A stretch of DNA of 45,594 nt, from the NCBI GenBank assembly GCA_018398765.1, contig JAHBMJ010000515.1, positions 1 through 45,594 on the forward strand, written 5' to 3'. The position numbers and the translations under genes were made by a program. This document shows, piece by piece, positions 31,656-41,749 of this stretch. Source of the DNA: Chromera velia. Taxonomy: Eukaryota; Sar; Chromeraceae. The notes below the pieces were generated by a model, which had not been told where the DNA came from, searched no databases, and saw only the letters and a program-made list of their open reading frames with translations. The stretch's first letter is position 1; each line of letters starts with the position of its first letter.

Positions 31656-32164
31656 CTGGGGGGAGAAGCCGATCGTATCCGCTTCCTGCCTCCAGGCCGG
31701 CAAGGCTGTATACCAAATCCTGTGCGCATCTGCTGAGACGAGCCACAGAGATGTTCAAGCGAATCCGGTCGAAAAGCTGTCCCGCTCCTCCTGTGGCGTT
31801 TTGGATTTTCTGGAGGAGACTGGTCTCTGGCCCTTCCGTGTTTTCATCTTCCTCGATTTCTTCGTTTGTGAAATTGCCCAAGGCAGCTGTGCCGGGAGGA
31901 AACTCAACCCCGACGTCTTGTTGAGGGAACGTGAGGTCTGCTGTCGGCAGATTTCTGACTCGAAAAGTCTGATTGGACCCAAAGGGACCTTCAAAGATGA
32001 TGTCAATATCGGTGGGGGGCCCGACCAGAGTCGGGTCCGAAAAGTTTAACGTAGTGTTAAAGTCGAAAGGAGAGTCCCCGCTACAGGAGGCGTTGCCGAA
32101 ATTGGAGGAAATGAATTGGTCCAGACCCGTCAGATTACCTCCCATGGGGATGAACGAGGAGGGC
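31656..32164 (-). CDS. Glycoprotein exon X2b
   Basis: This is the copy of exon X1b with identical length (509 bp) and about 98% DNA identity. Sequons are retained and one is gained (LNISV where X1b has LKISV). The donor here reads CCCCAG followed by GTGTGT. It joins X2a across a phase 2 intron that splits a Gly codon. Confidence 0.6.
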
Positions 32165-32593
32165 CTGCAATCAATTCAATTCAGTCACTCCGTCATTCAC
32201 CCACTTACTCACTCGCTCTTCTACTCGGCTACCCACTGTCTCATTCTTTCATTTACTCAATGATTCACTCGCGCTCATCATGAATCACGAACTCAGCCCT
32301 ACACATCCATGTTCAATTTCTTCTTCATCAGACGGAGCGCCTGAGAGCCCAGGAGCACAATTAGGGTGGCAGATTGGAAGGAAGTACTCGGCGTGCCCGG
32401 ATGGAAGGAAGGACAGCCACAATGAAGGGGGCCTCTTTTCTTCGCTTGCCGACGCTCGTCTCCGCCGCTTCTCTTCTCTTCTCTTCTCTTCTCTTTTTTT
32501 TTTGTTTTGTTGTTGTACGCAAACAAGAGACGAAAGGAAACAAAGAGACTAGCAGCTTGGAAGGCCACATGTATAACTCAATGACGAACTGAC

Positions 32594-33092
32594 CCTGACA
32601 GCGTCCCTTCGACTGAAGGTGGAATCCCATTTCCTTTCAATCCCACGGACTCCCCATAAATGTTCTCAGGAGAAACCTCCCCCCCCAGCCCTGGGAAGAT
32701 CTTATCAAACAGGTTCTCTGTGTCGTCAAGCGTGTCTGCAAGAAAGCCCGACGTGATGTGGTAGAGGATGTCCACTTGGTCCACAGTCGGGTAGGCCGGT
32801 GGGTTACTCCGACTGTTGCTCTGTTGCAAACGTCTCAGACGCTCTGTTGCAACATCGGCTCCATCCGTCTGAGATATTTCAGAGCCATACCGAGCTAGAT
32901 AATGACAGGCGCCCTCCACAATCTTGGCCAGCGGGCCCATGTCGTTGATTCGTTTCGCGTAACCTTCAAAGTCGGCAGCAGTGGACGGGAAAGAACCACC
33001 CTGCCCGACTGCACGGGCCTGTTCCTGGAAGCAAGAGTGGAGAACATCCGGGGAAAGTCCGACTGCCACACCAAAGAGGAGGGGGCAGAATC
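32594..33092 (-). CDS. Glycoprotein exon X2a
   Basis: This is the copy of exon X1a, 499 bp with the same splice borders and phases. About 18 base differences from X1a fall in the 300 bp nearer the donor, changing about ten residues (for example a Cys to Ser and a Cys to Tyr). The 190 bp nearer the acceptor is identical. Confidence 0.6.
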
Positions 33093-33317
33093 CTGTGTGC
33101 ATGTCAGCAGACAGGCAGCGAGGGAAGGAAAAAAGAAGGAACGCAGGCCGGTACACTGTTGTTTGCAACACTTTTTTGAACTTGCACTCTTCAAAACCGT
33201 CTACGAAGTGCAAGTTGTGCAAAAAGACCACAATCATATATTTGTCCGAAGATTTAAGGCGTCTGCAAGTGAGAAGGGCAAATCGTTTGTCCACACATTT
33301 GAACAAAGGCTTGGTGA

Positions 33318-33406
33318 AGTGTATGGTTGATTCAATGTTGCACCTATATATATAGTGTTGCACAATGTTGCACTACGTGTTGCATAAGATGCTATATGCT
33401 GGAGTC

Positions 33407-33437
<31 letters not shown>

Positions 33438-33728
33438 GTTTGTGATGCATACAATATGATGCATGCATTTGTGGTGCTGCACGTGTAGCCCTCCAGGATC
33501 GATCTGGCTGTGTAGATTCTGCAGCCAATGGAACCTTTTGTTCCGAAAAGTTATGCACAATGTGTAAAGGACAGCACTTGCTCTTTTGCAACGCCACCAT
33601 GCAGGGTGCGTTGATGATCTTAGGTGTACGTTGCTCTCTGTTGCAGCAGCAAAAAGGCAACGGCGCTGATGTGTGATTCCGAAGGTTTCGCCCTCGAGAG
33701 AGCCGCTGGTATTTTCTCATAGCCTTCC
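33318..33728 (+). promoter_or_regulatory. Shared upstream region of nuclease ORF 2
   Basis: This is the counterpart of 25895-26301, with five TGTTGCA heptamers, the CCAAT element and the TAG nine bases before the ATG. A (TA)n run at about 33403-33433 is unique to this copy. Similarity continues through codon 37 of the ORF and then stops. Confidence 0.4.
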
Positions 33729-35045
33729 ATGAAGTGCATGGATACTTTCATGCGTGGAGGCCGCGCCCTGTTGAAGGGTCCTCTCAATCTCTCTACAAAA
33801 CGATCTCTTGCAAACAACAGATGTTGGGGAAAGGTTGAAACAGTCCTCAGCAAGGACCCAAGGCGGAACACCAGCCTGCATACACAATACAACGTTGAGC
33901 GAACTGCTTGCGAACTCCTTCGAGCCAGTTTCCGCCCAAGAAAAGAATTCGGGGGACTCGAGGAACCTGGTGAGCCTCTGCCCCCCTATGCAAAGGCAGA
34001 CATGGCTGTGCGGCCCTGGGGGTGTTCGGAAGATCTCTGGTTGGCTGTGCAGGTAAAGTCCGCAACCTGCCAGAGAGGAAAAGCCACCGCCATAGAACAC
34101 AAACGGTCACCCAGCTGGTTCTTCCGGCGAGTTCGTGGCTACAGCGGAATGTTGGTGGCTTGCGTGGGCCTGCAGAATGATCGTCAGCTGGCTTGCCACA
34201 CCCCCACTGTCTGGCTGTTCCCGGGACACGTCCTTGACTTAGTTGCAAAAGACGCGCTCCGTATAACTGTGGGAGGGAAGAAAGAGAAAGTCGGAACTCG
34301 CTGTAGCCTTGAAGCTGAAAGCACTCATGCAGGAGAGGTACTGGTTTCAGCTTGGCATGACGCGAAGCGGGGGAACGGTCCATTTTTATTGCAAAATCTG
34401 AAAACTTTGCAGACACAGCTCAGTCCATCCCATCTTGCCGAATGGACGATGCTCCAAAGATGCTTGAAACTCTTTGAAGACGTCCCAGGAGGTGTGGAGG
34501 TTCGTCATGCTCCGTGTGCCGCGCTTCCCTACGATATTGAGATTCGTCTGCCAGGGGGAGAAGTATCGTGGCAGAGGGTGCAGCTAAAAAGCTCTCGTTG
34601 GAATTTGGGGAGGCGACTTTCAAGAGTTCACATGTTCAAAAGGGTGAAAAAAAGTGTACGACCGTATAGCGAAGGTGACTTTGATTTTCTCCTGGTTAGT
34701 TCCCCACAGAACGGTTCCAGTCCGCTTTTCCAGTCGTCAGGCAATCGGATTGATGCCGCTCGTGTGGTATCTGACAACTTTGGTTTAGATTCCAGTTGGC
34801 GTTTCTTCTACTTGATTCCAGAATCCATTCTAATACGTGAAGGGGTGGTGACCTCTCGCAGAAATGGCGGTACAGGTATTATGAATTTGAGCCTAGATTT
34901 TGATTTGCCTCCTGTTGCAAAGCCGACGTCACGCGGACTCCGTCTGCTTGACTGGCGTCTTGATACCTTTGATGCCGGCCAGGCTTTCAAAAAAATAGAG
35001 CATATACTTCTACAGTTTAAAAATAGAACGCGGACAGATAATTAA
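33729..35045 (+). CDS. Double PD-(D/E)XK-like nuclease-domain protein, nested antisense
   Basis: This intronless 438-codon ORF is paralogous to 26302-28764. Residues 1-37 are nearly identical to that protein. After that, similarity is only about half at protein level. Domain 1: Asp91 (ADMAVRP), Gln108-Val-Lys110 (AVQVKSA), VWLFPG. Domain 2: Asp269 (YDIEIRL), Gln284-Leu-Lys286 (RVQLKSS), GDFDFLLVSSPQNG, FFYLIP. Both Lys are present, so both domains keep the D...QxK set. A linker (MLQRCLKLFEDVPGGVEVR) is the best-conserved part between the paralogues. It lies in the interval between minus-strand exons Y2 and X2a, as ORF 1 does in unit 1. Family is inferred from motifs. Confidence 0.6.
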   Translation: MKCMDTFMRGGRALLKGPLNLSTKRSLANNRCWGKVETVLSKDPRRNTSLHTQYNVERTACELLRASFRPRKEFGGLEEPGEPLPPYAKADMAVRPWGCSEDLWLAVQVKSATCQRGKATAIEHKRSPSWFFRRVRGYSGMLVACVGLQNDRQLACHTPTVWLFPGHVLDLVAKDALRITVGGKKEKVGTRCSLEAESTHAGEVLVSAWHDAKRGNGPFLLQNLKTLQTQLSPSHLAEWTMLQRCLKLFEDVPGGVEVRHAPCAALPYDIEIRLPGGEVSWQRVQLKSSRWNLGRRLSRVHMFKRVKKSVRPYSEGDFDFLLVSSPQNGSSPLFQSSGNRIDAARVVSDNFGLDSSWRFFYLIPESILIREGVVTSRRNGGTGIMNLSLDFDLPPVAKPTSRGLRLLDWRLDTFDAGQAFKKIEHILLQFKNRTRTDN

Positions 35046-37130
35046 CTTGAAGGTGGATCATTGATACCCGCACTGATATGTTTTTATAAAAAAGGAAAAA
35101 GATCCGAGTTTTGTAGTATATACTTGTAACTTTATAACTTATACATCATAATTCAGTTCAATGTATCATAATTTAATGACTCGGATACTCGTAAGTGTTC
35201 ACCAATTATATAAGACATGGTTTCATTTTTTTTTTTTTTGCAAAAGAACTACAATATTGTTATAAGTCTTACTAATGGCTAAAGGTTTTAAAATAGAGTT
35301 CTTAGATTTTATGTTCTTCGAATCTTTTGGTGGCGTGAATATTTCAATTATATTTCTAATATATATATATTTATCAAATATAAAATAGATACAAATAGAT
35401 GCAAATAGACTTGTTTGATAATTAATTTAAATAAACAAACAATCTTCAAAAAAATATATATTTCAATATACTAGTACAATATGAATGAAAATATATCAAC
35501 CTTATTTTTTTTTTTTTGAACTGTCCGTAATACTTCCAAACAGTCTTACGCAATGCCAATACTTGTGTAATTAATACCCTAAGCGTGGGCTAAAAAAAAA
35601 AAAGTGAAATCTAAGCTATAAAAAGTCTAACTTTAACCCTTCCCCTTAAAAAATTATTATTTTAATTATATATAAGCCTACACTGTTTAGAGGGCAAATT
35701 CTGAATCTACGTTTTTATCCTGAGTTTTTGATAAGTTTTTACAAGCTTTTTGAACATGCATGAATCTAACTTTTACTCATACTAGCATTCACAGCGTTCA
35801 GATATTCATACCACTACACCGTTTTCTTCTTCAAGAACCTGGAGTACGGCATTGTTAACTTCGGTCCAACCCTACATAGGAAAGTTACGTCCATTTGCCA
35901 AACGTATGGTTGCGCTTCTTTCTCTTTTAAATGGGTCACTACTGCACTAGACATAATATTTTTAAAAGAAAACTCGTCTTTCTTCCCCTTCAGAAGACCA
36001 AAGACTGAACCCCTTTCCCTTTGCTCTTTCAGAATGCAATAAAAAACCTGTACCTTGAAAGCTTTATGTCATCAATCATGCAATCCAGAACTGCTATGCA
36101 CTGTCTATACCTATGCTAATTCAAAACACTCTCTTTCTCCCCCCCCTCTCCACTACTGGTTTTTTAACATGCAGCCATACCCAGCTTTTTTCGAAAATGA
36201 TTTTCCCCCCATTCCAATCTTGCCCTGCTGCCTAGCCTGCTGCCTGCTTTCCAGATTCTCTGAAGCCTGTACACATATCAAACGATGAAACTTTGCAGCA
36301 GTCTTTGCTTCAAGTTGATCCATCAATGGGTTGATCTTTTTGATGTTTTCTTTGATTCAACGTATCACTGTATTCAGTGGTGTATTTTTCTCCCCCCCAT
36401 CCTCTTTCTCAATTAGGGGAGGATTCTCCGCAGGAAAAAACTAGAGAAACAACTATAAGGAGATCTACAGAGAGAATTTGCTGTCATACAAGTTGAGTCA
36501 GTTTGATTTGTTTGGCAACTAGTTTGGCAAGCAGGCTTTCCTTCCCCTCCCCCAATGAATCTGTGCTCTGGGTTATCCTCATTCACTGTTTAAAGCCTTG
36601 TCAGTGGCTTGAGATCTGGTGTTGCTAGGTCTAGAATTCAACTTCAGTTATCATTATCATCAGCTAGCTCTAAAACTAGCTCTAAAAACACTTAAATTAA
36701 TAGTAATGTAGTCCTCTTCTAACTTTTTGTTCACTTGGCTAGAAAAAGTTTTGGAAAGAAAAAAAAAAAACTGAAAATGCGTTAAGAAAAAAAAAAAATT
36801 TTTTTTTTCTCATCCCACGCCTAGTTAATACCTAAATAATAGTTGTTTGATGCACAAACAAAAAATTTAAAACTCTTTTTTAACAAACTGATTATATGAG
36901 TCAGTGCGACATATATATATATTGTTTTTAAATATGATACACTTGGTGAATGAATTGAAGAAGTTAAAGCTGGTGAGTATACTACTTAGGCTCTGGCCAA
37001 CTGCGGGGCATAAGCCGCATAACATGTAAGTAACTACTGTTCTGTTCACACTTATTTACTCAAAGTAGGAAGGGCATTTGAAGGCGCTCGCAATATTTCA
37101 AAAAAAAAAATACTAAAATGAGAATGCAAT
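35046..37130. other. Long AT-rich block 3' of nuclease ORF 2
   Basis: Two kilobases of AT-rich sequence with many A/T homopolymers and no credible ORF. It occupies the place of the 0.5 kb block in unit 1, so about 1.6 kb was gained here or lost there. A CT-rich patch lies at about 36120-36420. Confidence 0.6.
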
Positions 37131-37740
37131 CCGATATGCACTGTGTGTTTTATAGTAGGGGTCAAGCTAGCTATTATTGTATATATAATTGTGAAGCAAT
37201 TTTAAATATCAGCATCATATTATTCATATAGCAGAGCAAGATTCCAAGTCTTTCATATAGAAACGATTGAGTGTTGGTGCATAACACAGACCGTTGTTAA
37301 ATTAGTAACATAAGAATCTTGGGCCTGTTTTGGCGTGTTCTGACCCCTAAGTCCAAGTACCAGTGAAGCCTGGGAATTAAGAAAATACGAATGGATTCAA
37401 GAGGACTCTGGAAGGAGATTCAAGGGCTCTGCAGTAAGACAAGTTAATACGTACAACATGGCATCACTCTTCGATGTAGAAGATGGCACGCGATTTCTAC
37501 TTAGATTTTGTCATGAAACAGTCATCAGCATTTTCATCTTCTCATTGGTATTTCCTTCCAATTGAAGAGGCTGGAGGCTTCAGAAAACAAAACGGTTACC
37601 GTTCTATGGCGTGACTGTGTCTGTGTATGTATGACTGCAAGGCCTGCCGGTATGGATGCTAATTGATGCAGCAAGCCACAGTGGCTGCATGTACGTCTGT
37701 CTGTCTGTTTCTTGAATTTGGCTAGCTAGGGCACACATGC

Positions 37741-38046
37741 CTCGAATATACAGCGGGGCCCATTGATCTCAATCAAGATGGAGGAGATGTTGGGAAGCAG
37801 GCCGGGGTCGACCAGGACCCTCGTGGTGAGATTGGCCGAACATTCGAGACAGAAGTCTGTGGGAGGGGGGATCTGTGCACTATCGAGGCTACAGAGTTCG
37901 ATGACTTCAAGATCGGGATTTTGACCAATCCCAATAGTACAGCTCACGGTTGTGAGGCTAGAAAGGTCCAATCTCATCAAGTCTGTATCAACAATTTTGA
38001 CCGTGATGGCCTCGGTCACACCAATCGAAGCCGTCCTAGTCGTATT
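37741..38046 (-). pseudogene. Exon Y2b, copy of Y1b with an altered donor
   Basis: The exon has 102 codons and is still open, with the same L-domain-like rhythm and one of the two sequons weakened. The donor that is GTATGT in Y1b reads GCATGT here. GC donors can work, so the exon may still be used. The neighbouring Y2a insertion and the Y2c stop argue for decay. Confidence 0.45.
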
Positions 38047-38388
38047 CTGCATTCACTAAGGCAAGTAGTCACGCGCAGGTAAAAAAGGAATGATTGTACA
38101 TTTGTGCACCTCCAAAAACGATACTATCAGCGTGGCCATGTAGATCTCGCAGCCTTGATTGAATGCTTGAGCATACGTACGTCATTTTGCTTGTATTCTT
38201 TCCAAGCTCTATTGAAGCATTTGCATGCAAATTACTCATGCAAGCAAAAATAAGCAAAACCCTGAGAGAGGGCAATCATCGATGGGAGCGGCAATTTCTT
38301 TGCCTCGGACAAACGTATTGAGTGCAGACACGGATGAAAAGGGAAGAAAGGAATTCTTCCTCAGACAAAGTGAAAGACGCAAACCCAC

Positions 38389-38624
38389 CGCCGCGGCAGT
38401 CTGAATCGCATGTGAGTGACCAAGAGCTCCACCACCTTATCGATGCCAGAAAGGTCTAGTGAGTTTAAAGATGTTTGAGCATTGTTATTCGGGGGTGCCC
38501 CTATGATACTCGGCTCTCTAGGGTACTGCAGGGTTCCCGTCAGACGGACCCTCTCCATGGATAGAATAGACAAACTGCTGCTGGTGAGGCAGCCATAAAT
38601 GGGAACATCCCTTGGGTTGAGAAT
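38389..38624 (-). pseudogene. Exon Y2a, copy of Y1a with a 2 bp insertion
   Basis: The acceptor reads CATGCATGTAG (Y1a has CATGCATGCAG). The exon is open and joins exon 39294-39758 in phase 0. Next to the donor there are two extra bases (CCGCGG against CCGG), making 236 bp instead of 234, which would shift the frame into Y2b unless a nearby donor compensates. Confidence 0.45.
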
Positions 38625-38731
38625 CTACATGCATGTGTTTTGTATGCGTCCATACACATGCATAAATGTACGTTATAGAAAAATCTGTAGACATGCGCTT
38701 ATTACATGTGGATACTTCATTAGAAGCTTCA

Positions 38732-39293
38732 TGGGTGAAACTGTATCTAAAGATGTTTTTTTTTATTAGTCTATTGATAAGACTCTATACCTATTTCTTA
38801 CTGACTTTTTAAAAATGTGTTTTTTACATATCGTGAATGACCCTAGGGGTACCAAATGACCCACTTGAGTTTTGATAGTGATTACATAGGCAAAGATGAC
38901 CCAATATAACCCTAAAATCATAGTAGTAAGTACACTAGCCCCCAAACTCTCAAACAGGAAAGCTTGATCCAATACCGTCCCCAAAAATGAAATTTTGCCA
39001 AACTCCAAAATTTTGTTCAATAATTTTGTTGCCTAGGGTAGTGAATTTATGTACTAGTCCATGCAGGCTCACGACATGATGCGGCAGACGCAAAAGAAAA
39101 GAGAAGAAGGCAAACAAAAACAGGGAGAGCCAAAAGAACCAAGATAGAAAAAATAAAGAAAAGAACGGGCGAACAAAGGAGGGAAGGAAAGAAAGAAAGA
39201 AAGAAAGGAAGGAAGGAAGGAAGGAAAGAAAGAAAACAAAAAGCACAAGGCCCCATCCAGCACTTCAACGACTTCTTGTTCTCTTTGACCCAC
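38732..39293. other. Intron with (AAAG)n tract
   Basis: Non-coding. A purine microsatellite lies at about 39179-39235. The Phe/Leu/Ser-rich ORFs reading through it on the minus strand are artefacts extending the real exon beyond its donor. Confidence 0.6.
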
Positions 39294-39758
39294 CCCTTTG
39301 ATCAATCTGAGGACACTGCAGTACATCATCAGCTTAAATTCCTTCGTCCCAGTCAAGTTGGCAACAAAGTCACCCCCACATGTAGCGTTCTCGATGACGG
39401 TCTGATTCGGCAAGATGAAGTCACCTTCCCGGGCGATTGCGAAAAGGGGGTTTTTAGAGGGGCCAAAAAGACAAGTAAGAAAGCGGATAGACGAGGAGGA
39501 GGGTAGCTGAGGGTCAGCCGTGGATTGTTGTCTGCTTATGCTCACATTCCCGTCAAAGGAGCCTGCCGAGAAGTCAACAATCAAATTCTCGTCTGATGTG
39601 TCAATGCCTGACGATACCGGAGGGCTGAAAAAGCGGAACGCTAACTTTCCGTCTCCTACTGAGTCGAGGAAGGGAGCCACGATGATGCTCTCATCTTCGC
39701 CTCTTCCATCTTTAAAGAAGCCACTGAAAATGTTCATGTCAAACTGAATGGTTACCTC
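39294..39758 (-). CDS. Glycoprotein exon with four sequons
   Basis: The acceptor CATCTCTAG and donor GTGGGT give exactly 155 codons, phase 0 to 0. The peptide has beta-rich character (EVTIQFDMNIFSGFF; KLAFRFFSPPV; NLIVDFSAGSFDGNVSIS) with four N-x-S/T sites and an L-domain-like end (FKLMMYCSVLRLIKG). It joins in frame to exon 41155-41550 upstream and Y2a downstream. No named family is recognised. Confidence 0.55.
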
Positions 39759-41154
39759 CTAGAGATGTGGGAAAAAGAAACGCTGAGGACTCGATAACTT
39801 CCCAACCACGTCGCCGAGGTCAATTCTCATCATGTTCATGCTGAAGACATATGCATCTATTAATATGTATGTATTTAGATGTATGTATGTATGTATGTAT
39901 GGAAGTGTGCATATCTGTATGAACGACGATTTTTATCGATAATATTTGAATCCATTGGCAAGCAGTTTGCAATTCGTTCCAGATGCCTTCAGATGGACGA
40001 CCTCATGTGTCAGGCCTGGAGCTACAAGGGACCGCTACGAAGGAGTTTGTATTGACTGCATATATATTCGGGCATGCGTCTTTTCTTTCGTGTCCTTCCT
40101 TCCTTCCCTTTTTTTTTTTGAATCAGACGAGGACGTGAATGAAAGGACATAATCAATCGGCGAGTTTTATTCATTGCAGACGAATACACATTTTTTTAAA
40201 AATTCAAGTTGCATATCTGGGTACATGAAAATTCTTTTGACGCCTGTCTGTCTTCAAAAAGTTTTCAAAATTCGAAAGTCGTGCTTCTTGTCGTCTTCAC
40301 GGCCCAACCAATGTCCAACCAGTAGAAGAAAAACAACAGGAAGGAAGAAAGAAAGAAAGGGAGGAAGGGAGGAAGGAAGGAAGGAAGGAAGGAAGGATGC
40401 ATGGAAGGAAGGAAAGAAAAAATAAAGAAAGAGAGAAAGAAAGAAAGAAAGAAATCAAGAAAAAATAAATCAGAGAAAAGCGGAAGTAGGGGAAGGAGAT
40501 GAGAAAAGAAAGCAAGGACAACTCAAAGCAGAACCAGAAGAGGAAGGAGACTGAAGAGGAAGGCACAGAAACGGCAGACCCCCCGACCGACCAAGCGACC
40601 AACCGACCAACCGACCGTTCAAGATTGGGAAAGTAGATATCCTGGCCGTCAAGGGGGAAGACGCCACCCACCTGAACCCCCTCGACAGGGAAAGGAAGGA
40701 AGAGACAAGACATAGATGTTATACACATACAAACATGCAAAAAGACAGAATGCCCCCGTTTCAGATGGACAGCCCAACCGACCGACACAGACACACACAG
40801 CAAGAATCAGACGTGCGGTGTTCTCGTAGAGATAGAGACAGAGTCAGACTCAGAGACAGAAAGAGATACAGAGAGAAAGAGCAAGAAGCATGAGGACATT
40901 CCTTTGGAACCAAAAAAAGTGGTAATCAAATTTCGAAAAATAGTAGGGGGATGCAGGAAGGAAGGGAGACTCTGAAAAATAGAAAAATACATTCGGAACG
41001 CGAGATTCATTATCTCAGCCTAGACATCCATCCTCCTCAATTCAAAAGATTTCATTTCAATCAGATCATCTTGCAATACGTTCCCATGCAGCCAGAGATA
41101 GCAGTGGATCAAGCTTCTGTTTATCCAATCAAAACAAGCACATGGCTGACTGAC
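39759..41154. other. Intron, low-complexity rich
   Basis: The stretch contains (ATGT)n at about 39869-39900, a long (AAGG/AAAG)n tract at about 40336-40455 and a CCGACCAA-repeat patch at about 40580-40615. No exon with convincing borders was found. Confidence 0.55.
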
Positions 41155-41550
41155 TGCAATTTCATCGAGTTCGCGGCACCCCACCAACTCCTCGAACTGG
41201 ATGAACGGCGCGATGCTCCTGGATCCATCACAGAGGCTCTCCGTCTCCCCCCGGGCCTTGCACACAGGACTGATGAAAATATTCGAGGACCTATCAAAAA
41301 GCCTTCGCCTTCCAGGGAAGTCACTTTGGTCCTCTCTCAATGAGCCTCCTCCTTCTGCTGCTGGAGAGAAGAAAGAGGCCAGCCCTCCTTGCTGCTTCCT
41401 GACAGACCTCTTCTTAAACTCTATGAATGGGTCCGTCCCTTTCTCGTCCAGATCTCCCCAGTACTTTTTTGGATTGAGGTCGAAGAGAGAGGAGTCAGAG
41501 AGCTTCAAGTTTTCCTCCACACTATCAACGGGTGCATCTGCATGGAGAAG
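41155..41550 (-). CDS. Glycoprotein exon, 132 codons
   Basis: The acceptor AATGTTGCAG and donor GTCAGT give exactly 132 codons, phase 0 to 0. It begins LLHADAPVDSVEENLKLSDS, has a basic patch (EFKKRSVRKQQGG; GRRRLFDR) and ends in a Cys-containing strand pair (SPVCKARGETESLC; IQFEELVGCRELDEIA) that again looks L-domain-like. No sequon is present. Confidence 0.5.
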
Positions 41551-41749
41551 CTGCAACATTGAAAAGAAATGGGGGCCGGATTAGAAAGATAAAAAAGAGA
41601 GACACAGAGACAGAGGATTTGTAGAAACATTAGGTAATCCAACTAAATCAATCAATAAAGAGTTAAATATATAGGATTTTATAGGAAAAATTCAAAAACT
41701 AATATTTTTTAAAATAATTTCTTTCTTTCACTCTTTTTTAACATGTTAT

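Larger units (their letters stand above)
31189..38731. repeat. Tandem duplication unit 2 (7.5 kb)
   Basis: This is the direct copy of 23736-30852 with the same internal order. It differs by a shorter nuclease ORF and about 1.6 kb more AT-rich sequence. Its Y exons show decay: a 2 bp insertion beside the Y2a donor, a GC donor after Y2b and a TGA in the Y2c copy. Confidence 0.85.
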
